A DNA stretch of 64,000 nt, taken from the NCBI RefSeq assembly GCF_017874415.1, contig NZ_JAGGLM010000006.1:90354-154353 (forward strand), in the 5' to 3' direction. The translations under genes and the position numbers were made by a program. The DNA is from Clostridium algifaecis (GTDB lineage Bacteria; Bacillota; Clostridia; Clostridiales; Clostridiaceae). Below, in pieces: positions 53,601-62,606 of this stretch (positions are counted from its first letter, which is position 1; the number at the start of each line of letters is the position of its first letter). The notes under the pieces are model-generated. The model had not been told where the DNA came from, ran no database searches, and worked only from the letters and a program-made list of their open reading frames with translations.

Positions 53601-53921
53601 TATAGTTTCACATTTTCCCCAATTTTCTTTTTTCATGCCGCTTGTGGTTGCAAACCATGCATAATATTTTTTATCATTAAAAGTTAATCCATTGTCCCAT
53701 TCAGCTTTAGCATCTTCCTCAGATGCTGGCAACATTACTTTTATTATTTCATCTATTAGCTGACCATCTTCTAGCTTTTCATTTTTATAACACTCATATG
53801 CAAATGTAAGAAAGCTCTCTGTTAAAGTTATTATATTTCCTTCTAAATTTTCAGCAGAAATAACTCCATCAATAATGTTCTTTCTTCCAAAACTATAAAT
53901 CTTAATCTGCCTTTGCTGCAT
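50661..53921 (-). CDS. YonO/QDE-1-like single-chain RNA polymerase (putative)
   Basis: 1,086 residues. Three blocks match the two-barrel RNA polymerase family: FDGGAIATPKVF (about 216-227), FAIIRGYGIGIKGMITKFD with Lys253 (242-260) and ARNPLCAYSEIHNVKFV leading to IYFNQKSDILALMSSADTDGDACTVID with the metal-binding D-x-D-G-D at 578-582. In QDE-1 and in the SPbeta YonO enzyme the order is the same. The ATG at 53921 follows GGGGGCAAAATTT. Such enzymes can transcribe phage genes without the host polymerase. Other flanking regions are Lys/Glu-rich and unrecognised. It heads the helicase gene cluster. Confidence 0.75.
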   Translation of the reverse strand: MQQRQIKIYSFGRKNIIDGVISAENLEGNIITLTESFLTFAYECYKNEKLEDGQLIDEIIKVMLPASEEDAKAEWDNGLTFNDKKYYAWFATTSGMKKENWGKCETIFLREDFCDFGKEFEELISLGKFKEIEESKEKICINKDVLSRLSLGVSNCYMAGDMPDIIVLPQPKFHIVKDYKTVEKFKEKVKDKNDEERERVNYNLIDYHFDDDIDVFDGGAIATPKVFRQIEKELNINYYIEFAIIRGYGIGIKGMITKFDILKYLCVFYKENTDFCKKENDKYYLKDMWNEWQEVTDNTMLLNESMVKLAKYYKVDNGENMATYKKRIAAVDEKYKGIINKLYVTKFNKKDEDIEEYRRLNYQLLTALALSKNDYVDLIKEDIKTYRKILKPFQKTSEKEEWTINIDAIRLFFKNIIKGIKNDDEESEEFQEEAKNITNNVVNKCEELLNISEEFVNLKFVKNNLAKLIEKKCRELAVGKVTAKAKYQYIAVDPISYMNYAMYRDQKDNGLKEGEFYSFDYDDEDIRTIARNPLCAYSEIHNVKFVRNAFFDNYLSHCRELIYFNQKSDILALMSSADTDGDACTVIDSDIIRNAVLVPQDGKYFINTDDGHKELMEYNYDNRFYATYRASGNLIGSIALKSARINSDSQQTYDYYDTVNNKFNLYERFDEKQKEAKDIYEKEKNEKLESGEWITTYKASEQHKKFIKQRFYDNEKDIYIVLYNAMVSIDAPKTLYFPSKADMEIINNKYGRKAWFLQYKENKENVDIKNYSYTFGLLDEITYVIKYKLLNEINSIVTKFDNKSDLIQEKLINADYIIEEYNSCVQDITAMYNNYTEERKNINSECYKKERKETRYRDEMIENACWGQWEEDDYEAKIASFKKEKYKQYKEVDAKYIVKADEILNNYNIATIANAIGNMKNCTEDFIINLFYPVFEYLNGKLQSDRYVYMKSLDGDITYLYEKYKKIKLEAIDNSSIVKNLHLEEKKRLKVIDVKCDVRARILDSEVIALIQSELKNNGQISFDIKIIDNKVILLKNEKQMLEVFDDWIQINEYNLLKCSSIKFEILVDVAKTKKSLKLTATEIII

Positions 53922-54038
53922 AAATTTTGCCCCCAATCTGTTATGTATCTATATAAATTTGCTCTATTCTAAAATTTCACAATAATTAAATTATACTCCC
54001 TTAAGATACCAATTTAAATATTTTTAGACAAAATAAAA

Positions 54039-54063
54039 CACCAGCTCTTAAAAACCGGTGCTT
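54039..54063 (-). terminator. terminator of the GHKL-nuclease operon
   Basis: On the minus strand CACCGG and CTGGTG pair across a 10-base loop, followed by TTTTATTTTG. It separates the defence block from the phage-like element. Confidence 0.7.
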
Positions 54064-54088
54064 AAAATAACATTATCTATTTCCAAAA

Positions 54089-55555
54089 CTAATAGTATTC
54101 TTCAAGCTCTTTATCATTAGGAGGATCATTTATCGGAAACTCTTTCCTTTCAATTAATTCAATTTTTTTATTATGCGTTCTTTCGATAAATTCAGCTGCT
54201 GATTGTGCTCCTGTTTTAAATGATTTGGCTATAAGATATCCTTTATCAAAACCTCCCATATCCATATACCCAAATAACTGATACACATCAAGTCCAATAG
54301 CTTCATTTACTTTAATCTCCCAAACCTCACCATCAGCTAATATATCTACAAATCCACCTAACCCTTCAATTGGATATTCTTTTTTAATATCTTTTTTTCT
54401 AAATAACTTAGAATTCTTAAAATGATTTTCCAATCTATCTCTTAACAAGGCTTCAGGAATTTCATCTGGATAACTTTTCTTACTCAAATAACCTTTACTT
54501 TCAAGCATTTCTTTTATTTGTTGAATTAATTCTGTAAAATTTGAATCTAAAATAATACTATTTTTAGTAATAGCAGTTGTAAATCCTGATATTAAATCAA
54601 TTTCACCTCTAATATAGTTAAATTTACTATGTCTAACAGAAACTAATCCTATATCACTAAGCTGATGAAACTTAATTACCCTATCATTATTGATTATATC
54701 AAATCCTTGTTTGCCTATTGAAACCTTGTATGGTTCATAATTTTTAGGAACTTCTAACCCCAAATCTTCATACTGCTTTTCTGTTGGAGCATAACCAAAT
54801 GTTAATTCAGCTCTCCATCCTCTTCCGCTCAATACTTTTTTATGAATCATCGGTTCATTTCTTCTTGTATTTACATGAAAATATATCGGATTTATTTCTT
54901 TGACATTCCATTCGTTTCTAATTTCGTAATTGCCATTTTTATCTTTTACATCTATATTTTTAAGAACAATTTTCAGTTCCATTCTTGGTTTTTCTTCTCT
55001 TAAAAACCTTCTATACCTAGCTCCTAAATAATATTGTACGGATTGAGTATATTTTTGCGGAGCTGTTGGCACTATTGAAGTAATTTTTCTTACTTTAATC
55101 TCTGTTCCACATTTCCATGAAACATCTCTTTTCTGTGCTTCTATTTTTCCAAACCTTAATTCATTAATCATAATTGCCTTTTCAGCATCTTCTGTTTTTG
55201 TTAACAAATATTCTAATTCTCCTAAAGCTGCTATTGCTTGCTTCATTCCCAATCCGTGTTCATTTAAAGTTTTACCACCTGAAGTACCACCAGGAGATAA
55301 TGCCATCCCTAGTTTAGATTCTGAAATTCCTTTTGAATTATCTCTAATCAAAAAATATGAATTTTCTTCTTTAGCTTTCGATAATCCGATTTCAATATAA
55401 ACTTTAATTTTTTCAAATTTATTACTCGCAGCAATTGAATTGTCAATAAATTCTGAAACTAAGTCATTAAAATCATAAGTATTATTACCTAATTCTCTAA
55501 ATAAATTATCAGATGGCTCTATATTGATTATTGTTACATCTGCTTTATTACCCAT
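54089..55555 (-). CDS. GHKL ATPase fused to a PD-(D/E)XK nuclease domain
   Basis: 488 residues. N-terminal GHKL (HSP90/MutL/MORC-like) ATP-binding fold: SEFIDNSIAAS (E35, N39), IRDNSKGIS and GGTSGGKTLNEHGLGMKQA as the lid. C-terminal nuclease-like block GGFVDILADGEVWEIKVNEA (Asp404, Glu413, Lys415). Prokaryotic MORC-type ATPases joined to nucleases are associated with restriction-like defence. ATG at 55555 follows GGGGGAC. It is downstream of two PC4-like genes and of a type I system, which supports a defence role; the trigger is unknown. Confidence 0.78.
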   Translation of the reverse strand: MGNKADVTIINIEPSDNLFRELGNNTYDFNDLVSEFIDNSIAASNKFEKIKVYIEIGLSKAKEENSYFLIRDNSKGISESKLGMALSPGGTSGGKTLNEHGLGMKQAIAALGELEYLLTKTEDAEKAIMINELRFGKIEAQKRDVSWKCGTEIKVRKITSIVPTAPQKYTQSVQYYLGARYRRFLREEKPRMELKIVLKNIDVKDKNGNYEIRNEWNVKEINPIYFHVNTRRNEPMIHKKVLSGRGWRAELTFGYAPTEKQYEDLGLEVPKNYEPYKVSIGKQGFDIINNDRVIKFHQLSDIGLVSVRHSKFNYIRGEIDLISGFTTAITKNSIILDSNFTELIQQIKEMLESKGYLSKKSYPDEIPEALLRDRLENHFKNSKLFRKKDIKKEYPIEGLGGFVDILADGEVWEIKVNEAIGLDVYQLFGYMDMGGFDKGYLIAKSFKTGAQSAAEFIERTHNKKIELIERKEFPINDPPNDKELEEYY

Positions 55556-55597
55556 TACTATGTCCCCCATTATACTTCAAAATCAATAAATTTGTAT

Positions 55598-55780
55598 TTA
55601 TACCTTTGTAACCACAAATCCATTAAAAGCATCCTTAAATGTCTTTAATTCTTCAACTGATAAAGTGACACCTTTATTCGTCTTTTTATGTTCAGAATCC
55701 CAATACCTGATGTTATACTTAGGTTCTTTATCATTCCAAGAGATTAATGTCCTTTTAATATTATATTCCTTTATTATCAA
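55598..55780 (-). CDS. PC4/YdbC-like ssDNA-binding protein, short copy
   Basis: 60 residues, with TLISWNDKEPKYNIRYWD and KGVTLSVEELKTFKDAF, nearly the same as the gene at 55972-56193 but shorter at the N-terminus. PC4-type proteins bind single-stranded DNA as dimers. Overlaps the end of the next upstream gene by 20 bases. Tandem duplication is the simplest origin. Confidence 0.65.
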   Translation of the reverse strand: MIIKEYNIKRTLISWNDKEPKYNIRYWDSEHKKTNKGVTLSVEELKTFKDAFNGFVVTKV

Positions 55781-55946
55781 AGTCTTTTAACAAATCAGTT
55801 TCAGATACTTCATGACTTAATAATTTTAGCAAATCTGCTTCTGCTGCTTCTTGGCTATCATAATCGTTTAATACCTTGCAAATTGAATATCTTACATCGT
55901 TTGAATTATTGATTAAATATACTTCTCTATATTTCTTTAGTAACAT
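55761..55946 (-). CDS. small hypothetical protein between the PC4-like genes
   Basis: 61 residues: MLLKKYREVYLINNSNDVRYSI then a Glu/Ala-rich DSQEAAEADLLKLLSHEV repeat-like end. Not recognised. Weak site AAGGAGATTTTAATATG upstream. It lies between two paralogous genes. Confidence 0.45.
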   Translation of the reverse strand: MLLKKYREVYLINNSNDVRYSICKVLNDYDSQEAAEADLLKLLSHEVSETDLLKDFDNKGI

Positions 55947-55971
55947 ATTAAAATCTCCTTCTGATTTTTAT

Positions 55972-56193
55972 TTATAACACCATCCCATTCAGCACATCTC
56001 TGAGTTTCTTCAACTCCTCTGCTGTAAGAGTAACACCTTTTCCCATCTTCTTGTGTTCCGAATCCCAATCTCTAATATCATACTTAGGTTCTTTATCATT
56101 CCAAGAAATTAGATTTAATTCTTTCTTCCAGCCTTTTGGTGATTCTGAAAGAGTTCCTGTAGTTTCTTTAATTTCAAATTTAATGTCTGGCAT
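55972..56193 (-). CDS. PC4/YdbC-like ssDNA-binding protein
   Basis: 73 residues: MPDIKFEIKETTGTLSES, then LNLISWNDKEPKYDIRDWD and KGVTLTAEELKKLRDVL. The pattern fits the YdbC branch of the PC4 (p15) coactivator fold, a dimeric single-stranded-DNA binder. AAAGGAGAAATGTAG precedes the ATG. It lies 17 bases after hsdS of system 2 and could help in DNA repair or restriction. Confidence 0.75.
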   Translation of the reverse strand: MPDIKFEIKETTGTLSESPKGWKKELNLISWNDKEPKYDIRDWDSEHKKMGKGVTLTAEELKKLRDVLNGMVL

Positions 56194-56210
56194 TCTACAT
56201 TTCTCCTTTA

Positions 56211-57407
56211 TTATACAAACATTTGTTGTAATAATCCTTTTCGCAACATACTTAATAATTCGAGTTTATCCTTTTCTTTTTGAATCTTTTCATCAATCTT
56301 TAAAAAGAATTTTGCTATTTTTTCTTGTTCACATAAACATGGAAATTTAGTTTTGTATTTCAAAAAATCTTCTGGTTTAACAGCCATCCTTTCATAGACA
56401 GTGCCTTCCTCATACTTCCTAATTCTATCTATAAAATCCTTACGCATAAGAAGATATCCAATGAAATTGTAATCAAACATTTTTTTCACTTCAAAAGTAA
56501 CATATATTGGTGAAAATATAGCACTACCGTAATTATTTACAGATATGACACCGAATTTCAAGTTAGCTGGATTGTAGCAAATATCGCCCAGTAATGTAAT
56601 TTTATATTTTTTATTTTCTGTTTTAACTAAAAAGTCTCTTTCATATCTCTCTCCCTTATCATAAATACCATCTATAGATAATGTCACATGCGGATATTCT
56701 AGTCCTTTATTTGAATAAGTTTTTCTTTCCGCTAACACTTCACTTAGTTGTATTTCTCCCCATTCAGGATAAGCTTCACCATTTTCATCTTTAAAACGTA
56801 TTTCTTGAGAAAAAACTCTTTGTACAATACCTTTTTTATAATCTTGTAGATATTCCACTTTTTTTTGTTGTATTTGCATTTTTTTATCAATAACCGATAG
56901 AAATTTTGTTATCTTTTTTTGTTCAGCAATAGATGGAATATTAAAATCAAATCCAGCCAATTCAGTTCTATTTATTTTAGGCATTTTGGTTCTTTCCGAT
57001 AATGCTACGGCATATTTTGTAAACCTCTCTCCCAGCATATAATAAAATATGAATTCTGGTATTGCTACACTTTTTTTAGTTTCAATTGGATATGCATCTG
57101 CACTACATATTCCACAAAACTTAGGGAAAGCAACTTTTGCTAAATTGGGTCTTATTTTTGAATAAATTATATCATTTTCATTAAAATAATATTTACCACT
57201 AACAAGATTCTCTTCATATGCCCGTTTATACTCTAATAATCTTCCTGTATATTTTTCTATATTGGCTGGACCAATATGTGGCATTTGAGAATATGGGGGC
57301 TCTTTTGGATTTACTTGTCCATTTCTTATACTAACACAATCGTAAAACATTATTTTTTTCCATTTATCACAAAATTCTTTGAATCTTAGCTTAGGTGCAC
57401 TGCTCAT
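56211..57407 (-). CDS. hsdS: type I restriction enzyme, specificity subunit (system 2)
   Basis: 398 residues, two recognition domains: the first starts PKLRFKEFCDKWKKI, the second after IRFKDENGEAYPEWGEI, each closed by a coiled coil (VIDKKMQIQQKKVEYLQDYKKG, and KIDEKIQKEKDKLELLSMLRKG). IPSIAEQKKITKFL and LCEQEKIAKFFLKID mark the conserved linkers. This architecture is the type IC-like one. Follows hsdM by 12 bases. Target unknown. Confidence 0.92.
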   Translation of the reverse strand: MSSAPKLRFKEFCDKWKKIMFYDCVSIRNGQVNPKEPPYSQMPHIGPANIEKYTGRLLEYKRAYEENLVSGKYYFNENDIIYSKIRPNLAKVAFPKFCGICSADAYPIETKKSVAIPEFIFYYMLGERFTKYAVALSERTKMPKINRTELAGFDFNIPSIAEQKKITKFLSVIDKKMQIQQKKVEYLQDYKKGIVQRVFSQEIRFKDENGEAYPEWGEIQLSEVLAERKTYSNKGLEYPHVTLSIDGIYDKGERYERDFLVKTENKKYKITLLGDICYNPANLKFGVISVNNYGSAIFSPIYVTFEVKKMFDYNFIGYLLMRKDFIDRIRKYEEGTVYERMAVKPEDFLKYKTKFPCLCEQEKIAKFFLKIDEKIQKEKDKLELLSMLRKGLLQQMFV

Positions 57408-57419
57408 TGTTTTCCCCCC

Positions 57420-58964
57420 CTATATTCCAAGTTCTTTTAAATAAACTTCGAGTTCTTTATCTATATCAGTTATTTCTTTATCAATATCTTCAATTTTAGT
57501 TCTGAATTCTTCTATATCTATAGGTTCTTCTTCCTCAAAAGTATCCACATATCTTGGTATATTTAAGTTATAGTCATTTTCTTCTATTTCGTTTAATGTA
57601 GCAACGTGAGCATATTTTTCTATATTTTCTCTTTTGATGTATGTTTGAATTATTTTTTCAACATCTTCATCTCTAAGGATATTTTGATTTTTACCTTTCT
57701 CAAACTCCTGTGATGCATCAATAAATATAACATTATCATTATTTTCCCTACATTTTTTAAATACAAGGATAACTGTTGGTATAGTTGTTCCAAAGAATAT
57801 ATTTGATGGAAGTCCTATTACTGCATCTAAATAATTCTTTTCTTTAATTAAATACTCTCTTATAATTCCTTCAGCGGCTCCTCTAAATAACACTCCATGA
57901 GGAAGTACAACAGCCATCGTCCCCTTATCATCTAGTTGGTAAATCATATGTTGAACAAAAGCATAATCAGCTTTAGACTTTGGTGCTAACTTGCCATATG
58001 CACTAAATCTTTCATCCTCTAGAAATTTATCATCTGCACTCCAATTTGCTGAATATGGAGGATTAGCAACCACTGCATCAAATTTCATATCAATATGTCT
58101 TGGATGTTCCAGTGTGTCATCATTTTTAATATCAAAGTTTTGGTAAGATACATCATGAAGCAGCATATTCATACGTGCTAAGTTATAAGTTGTAGAAGTT
58201 AATTCTTGACCATAAAATTTACGTACATTAGCCTCTTTTGCAACTCTCAAAAGCAGTGAACCTGATCCACAGGTAGGGTCATAAACATTCTTTAAATCCT
58301 TTTTCCCAATTGTAACAAGCTTTGCAAGTATCTTAGAAACCTGCTGAGGCGTATAAAATTCTCCAGCTTTCTTACCAGCTGTTGCTGCAAACTGAGATAT
58401 TAAATATTCATAAGCATCACCTAGGACATCAATTTCTGCATCTTCATGTTTGAAATCAATTTGAGCAATATTTCCCATTACTTTCGCAATAAGCTTTGAA
58501 CGACTTTTTACATCCCTTCCTAGTTTCGTAGACGATAAATCCATATCATCAAATAAGTGGTCAAAGTCATCTTGACTTGTGTTTCCTAAAGTTGATTCTG
58601 TAATATCATTTACAGCACCTTGAAGCATCTCAATATCAAATTTACCTTCCTCAATTGCTTTCATTAAAGACGAAAATAAGTATTTAGGTTCAACAAAATA
58701 ACCTATTTCACCTAATAATTCTTCCTGCAAAGCTTCTCTCATTTCTTCATCTTCCCAAGCTTTTAAGTATGATATGTTATCTTCTTTTAGTAGTTTTTCA
58801 GCACGTCCTTCTACTTTTTCTGAAAGATATCGATAAAATATTAAGCCTAATATATAACTTTTAAATTCATTTGCTTCCATATTTCCTCTTAAATCATTTG
58901 CTATAGCCCATAGCCTTGTATGTAGACTAGCTTGTTGCTCTTGCTGTTTTTCACTTATTGACAT
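57420..58964 (-). CDS. hsdM: type I restriction enzyme, methyltransferase subunit (system 2)
   Basis: 514 residues. SAM motif DPTCGSG (229-235) and catalytic NPPY (301-304), N-terminal HsdM helical domain (LRGNMEANEFKSYILGLIFYRYLS), C-terminal coiled coil for HsdS. All motifs are canonical, unlike system 1. Overlaps the end of the half-size S gene by 10 bases, so half-S, M and S form one operon. Confidence 0.94.
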   Translation of the reverse strand: MSISEKQQEQQASLHTRLWAIANDLRGNMEANEFKSYILGLIFYRYLSEKVEGRAEKLLKEDNISYLKAWEDEEMREALQEELLGEIGYFVEPKYLFSSLMKAIEEGKFDIEMLQGAVNDITESTLGNTSQDDFDHLFDDMDLSSTKLGRDVKSRSKLIAKVMGNIAQIDFKHEDAEIDVLGDAYEYLISQFAATAGKKAGEFYTPQQVSKILAKLVTIGKKDLKNVYDPTCGSGSLLLRVAKEANVRKFYGQELTSTTYNLARMNMLLHDVSYQNFDIKNDDTLEHPRHIDMKFDAVVANPPYSANWSADDKFLEDERFSAYGKLAPKSKADYAFVQHMIYQLDDKGTMAVVLPHGVLFRGAAEGIIREYLIKEKNYLDAVIGLPSNIFFGTTIPTVILVFKKCRENNDNVIFIDASQEFEKGKNQNILRDEDVEKIIQTYIKRENIEKYAHVATLNEIEENDYNLNIPRYVDTFEEEEPIDIEEFRTKIEDIDKEITDIDKELEVYLKELGI

Positions 58965-59551
58965 TTTATGTCCTCCTTTAATTTATTAACCATTAATTGT
59001 TTATAAAGTGTATCTTCTAAGATATTTCTTTCAAATAAGAGCTTCTCTTTCCTTTTCTTTAAGTGGTATACCCTACCGATTTTTTTCTGAATATCTAATG
59101 GTGGAACTGCTATTTCTAACTCTCTAAGCATTTGAATTGATAATGCTCTAATAATAGAGCCTTGCATTGCTACTCTTAATTGCCTCTCAACTTTTGGGTG
59201 CTCGTTAAAATACCAAGTAAAATAAAAAGAATCAATTTCATTTTGATTAAATTCTATAATAGCAAAGTTTGAAGTTATTAATTTTCCCTTATGATTTTCA
59301 CCTATTACTATAGCTTTATAAGATGTAAGACCAATTACTACCATGTTAATTTGTGATAAAAAATTTTTTTGAAATTTATTTTTACTTATATTAACTTCTT
59401 GTATTTCTTCTTTAATTCCATATTGTCCTGTTTCTCTGCTTAAGTCTTGCATTGTGAATATAGGATAAATATAAAACTCTTCATCAACCTTAGCTTCTAT
59501 TCTTGAAAGAGTAGCTCCATGAATTACCTTCCCCATAGCATCTATTTTCAA
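58955..59551 (-). CDS. half-size specificity subunit or S-like regulator
   Basis: 198 residues with one recognition-domain-like part (FTMQDLSRETGQYGIKE, SQINMVVIGLTSYKAIVIGE, TSNFAIIEFNQ, RVAMQGSIIRALSIQMLRELEIAVPP) and one helical spacer. Full S subunits have two. TTG at 59551 follows AAAGGAGGCGAGGC. It is the first gene of the operon with hsdM and full hsdS, behind a promoter with an operator-like palindrome. It might dimerise into an alternative S, or act with HsdM alone. Confidence 0.78.
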   Translation of the reverse strand: MKIDAMGKVIHGATLSRIEAKVDEEFYIYPIFTMQDLSRETGQYGIKEEIQEVNISKNKFQKNFLSQINMVVIGLTSYKAIVIGENHKGKLITSNFAIIEFNQNEIDSFYFTWYFNEHPKVERQLRVAMQGSIIRALSIQMLRELEIAVPPLDIQKKIGRVYHLKKRKEKLLFERNILEDTLYKQLMVNKLKEDIKCQ

Positions 59552-59565
59552 AGCCTCGCCTCCTT

Positions 59566-59591
59566 TTATGCTATTATGTAAAATAGCATAA
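59566..59591. promoter_or_regulatory. perfect inverted repeat over the half-S promoter
   Basis: TTATGCTATT and AATAGCATAA are perfect 10-base arms around ATGTAA. The right arm contains the -10 TATGCT of the minus-strand promoter, so a bound dimeric protein would block polymerase. Confidence 0.75.
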
Positions 59592-59613
59592 CAAAAATAG
59601 CAGAAATCGTCAA
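59585..59613 (-). promoter_or_regulatory. promoter of the half-S, hsdM, hsdS operon
   Basis: TTGACG (59608-59613) and TATGCT (59585-59590) on the minus strand, 17 bases apart. Confidence 0.75.
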
Positions 59614-59633
59614 TAGATTTTCTGCTATTTTTT
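59595..59633 (-). terminator. terminator of hsdR (system 2)
   Basis: AAATAGCAGAAA and TTTCTGCTATTT form a long stem, followed by T runs on both strands. It ends hsdR and its loop contains the -35 of the following operon. Confidence 0.75.
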
Positions 59634-59646
59634 AAAATAACACATT

Positions 59647-62400
59647 TTATTGGTACTTTTCTACATGTTCTATAATAAAATCTTTTATTTCATTTACTAT
59701 TTTTCTTTTTTTAAGTAACGGTGCTTTTATCTCATCACTTATTTCTTCATGATTTAATATTCCACTATACTCATATTCTGATACATGCTCTTTAAGAATA
59801 TCAGGCTCTATTCCTATTTCAGAAGAAAAGTTGTCTATTTCTTTTTTTCTTTCACTATCTTCAAATTCAATGAAGGCATCATCAACAGAATCATTTGATG
59901 TTAAATTTGGTACTACCTTTTCTAAGAATGATTTTATTAAATCTACTTTTAACCTTAATTCTTCATTATCTGCTCTATCAAGTTCCTTCATAATATGTTT
60001 TATATCTTTCTTCTTATTTTCCTCATTTTCAAAATCAATATTTCTAATTAAATTCATTATATAAGCTACATTTATTCTATCTGTATGCATAAGTTCTATA
60101 CCAAAATCAATATCAGCTAAAATAGATGTTTTTTCTCCCTCACCACGCTTTACAGAATCATAAATAGTGAAATATTTACTTTTAAAGTCTTGGTAAGTCT
60201 GCTCACTTATCCCTATTTCATCTTGGCTAAATTCAAATTCTGAAAATGTCTGTAGTTTTACAAGTACATTTGATAAGTCTCTAAATGCAACTATAAATTT
60301 CTTTTTATCATCTTCACTTTCAAGCTCATCAACATCCTTTGGCGTTAGTGCTACATTAAATAATTTTTTAAGCTGTTCCTTAAATAACTTTAAATAATAT
60401 TCATAGCTTTGCATAAGCACCGTATCTGTATTGTGAGTTAATGAAAATAAGCGTATAGCCTCATCTGTATTTTTCTTTAAGTTTCTATAGCATACAATAT
60501 TTCCATAAGGCTTTGTAACTTTTTCTACACGATTAGTTCTTGAAAAAGCTTGTATAAGCGAATGGTATACCAAGTTTTTATCTACATACAAGGTGTTTAG
60601 CGGTTTACTATCAAAGCCTGTTAAAAACATATTTACGACTATAAGGATATCTATTTGTGCTGCTTTTACTTTCTTTGTTACATCTTTAAAATAATTTTGG
60701 AAAGTGTCTGTGGAAAAATTTGTATCAAACATCTTGTTATAATCCACAATTATTCTCTCTAAACTATCTCTTGAATGTTCATCCCTACCTTCACATTCCT
60801 CATTAGCTCCATAAGAAAATATAGCAGTTATTTTTAAATTATGATTCAATTCTTTAAATTTATCATAGTATTTTACAAGCATTTCGATGTTTTGTACTGC
60901 AAATAATGCAGTATATTCCATGTTTCTAGTCTTTATAGGATGATTTTTAATAATATGGTTTGCAACTAAAGTTATACGTTCATCATTCATAATAACTTCG
61001 TCAGTATCAATCGCTTGTACTTTAGTATCATCATTCTCATCAAATTGTCCTTTGAATGTAGATACATATTCAACTGAAAATCCAAGAACATTACCATCCT
61101 TTATTGCATCCTTAATAAGATAATGATGTAAACATTTTTCAAAAATATCAGCAGTTACACGTCCATCTTGACTTTTATTTTCTTTAAATCTTGGAGTTCC
61201 TGTGAATCCAAAATACTGAGCATTAGAAAAATGCTTGCTTATAATTTCATGCATGTCTCCAAATTGAGAACGGTGACACTCATCTATAATAAATATAACT
61301 TTTTCATTTTTATATTGTTCCATTGTTGATGAATACTTATGAGCTTTTATTGCATGAGCCATTTTTTGTATAGTTGTAACTATTAAAGATTTATCTACAT
61401 CTTTTATTTGTTTTATTAACGTACTGGTTTTATCAGTTCTATCCACTGAATCTTGTTCAAATTTATTAAATTCTTCTATAGTTTGTCCATCTAAATCCTT
61501 ACGATCAACAAGAAAAAAGACCTTTTTAATACCAGGTTCATTTGCAAGTATTTGACTGGCTTTAAATGATGTAAGTGTTTTACCACTACCTGTTGTGTGC
61601 CAAATAAACCCATTGTTATTTGTTTCCAATGCTCTATTAATAAGTGCTTCAACTGCATAAATTTGGTATGGTCTCATAACCATTAATGTCTTTTCTGTTT
61701 CATTTATTACCATATAACGAGCAATAACTTTTGAAATAAAGCATTTTTCTAAGAATGTAGATGTAAAATCATTTAAATTACTTATTCTTTCATTTTTTTC
61801 GTCAGTCCAGAAAAATGTTTGACTAAATAAAATTTCTCTATCCGTATTTGCAAAGTACTTTGTATCAACCCCATTACTTACAACAAAAGCTTGAATATAT
61901 CTATATAAACCATGATAAGAGTGCTTTTTATACCTACCAACTATTTGGTTAAATGCTTCTTTTAAGTCCAATCCCCTTCTTTTAAGCTCTATTTGAATAA
62001 GTGGAAATCCATTAATAAGTAAAGTAACATCATATCGATTAGTATACTTACCTATCACAGTAGTTTGGGATGTAACTTGAAAGAGATTTTTGCACCATTC
62101 TTTAGAATTAAAGAATTCTAAATATACTTTAGAACCATCATCTCTTTCTAAAATATATTTATCTCTTAGAATCTTTGCACTCTTAAAAATACTTTTACCT
62201 TCAACATCAAGCATAATATGTTCAAACTCTTTATCAGTTAAAGGAAGTCCATTAAGTTTTTTTTCATTATATTTATTAAGTTGTTGTCTGAAATTTTCGC
62301 TTAACTCTTCCTCATTATTTATTTTAACTTGCTGATATCCATGATTAACAAGTTGTCCAACTAATTGTTTTTCTAATTCTGCTTCACTTTGGTATGACAT
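59647..62400 (-). CDS. hsdR: type I restriction enzyme, R subunit (system 2)
   Basis: 917 residues, full length. Nuclease [22 protein letters not shown] (Asp124, Glu138, Lys140), Walker A TTGSGKT (about 269-275), DECH box (373-376), FGFTGTP, and AFSRTNR near 610. ATG at 62400 follows GGGGGAATTGAAG. It is transcribed first but separated from the half-S/M/S operon by a terminator and a regulated promoter, so R and M can be expressed at different levels. Confidence 0.94.
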   Translation of the reverse strand: MSYQSEAELEKQLVGQLVNHGYQQVKINNEEELSENFRQQLNKYNEKKLNGLPLTDKEFEHIMLDVEGKSIFKSAKILRDKYILERDDGSKVYLEFFNSKEWCKNLFQVTSQTTVIGKYTNRYDVTLLINGFPLIQIELKRRGLDLKEAFNQIVGRYKKHSYHGLYRYIQAFVVSNGVDTKYFANTDREILFSQTFFWTDEKNERISNLNDFTSTFLEKCFISKVIARYMVINETEKTLMVMRPYQIYAVEALINRALETNNNGFIWHTTGSGKTLTSFKASQILANEPGIKKVFFLVDRKDLDGQTIEEFNKFEQDSVDRTDKTSTLIKQIKDVDKSLIVTTIQKMAHAIKAHKYSSTMEQYKNEKVIFIIDECHRSQFGDMHEIISKHFSNAQYFGFTGTPRFKENKSQDGRVTADIFEKCLHHYLIKDAIKDGNVLGFSVEYVSTFKGQFDENDDTKVQAIDTDEVIMNDERITLVANHIIKNHPIKTRNMEYTALFAVQNIEMLVKYYDKFKELNHNLKITAIFSYGANEECEGRDEHSRDSLERIIVDYNKMFDTNFSTDTFQNYFKDVTKKVKAAQIDILIVVNMFLTGFDSKPLNTLYVDKNLVYHSLIQAFSRTNRVEKVTKPYGNIVCYRNLKKNTDEAIRLFSLTHNTDTVLMQSYEYYLKLFKEQLKKLFNVALTPKDVDELESEDDKKKFIVAFRDLSNVLVKLQTFSEFEFSQDEIGISEQTYQDFKSKYFTIYDSVKRGEGEKTSILADIDFGIELMHTDRINVAYIMNLIRNIDFENEENKKKDIKHIMKELDRADNEELRLKVDLIKSFLEKVVPNLTSNDSVDDAFIEFEDSERKKEIDNFSSEIGIEPDILKEHVSEYEYSGILNHEEISDEIKAPLLKKRKIVNEIKDFIIEHVEKYQ

Positions 62401-62606
62401 CTTCAATTCCCCCATAAAATTCTACATAATTTCTCATAATAATATTTTAATCCTTAATGGAAATTTATACAAGAGACTTGATGCCAAAAGAAAAACACTT
62501 AAGTTTTTTGTATTAAATTGTAATATTTTTCACAATATTATGTATATATAACTTTTTTGTGATATAATTTTACATATAATATATATTTTATAAGAAGGTG
62601 ATGCAT

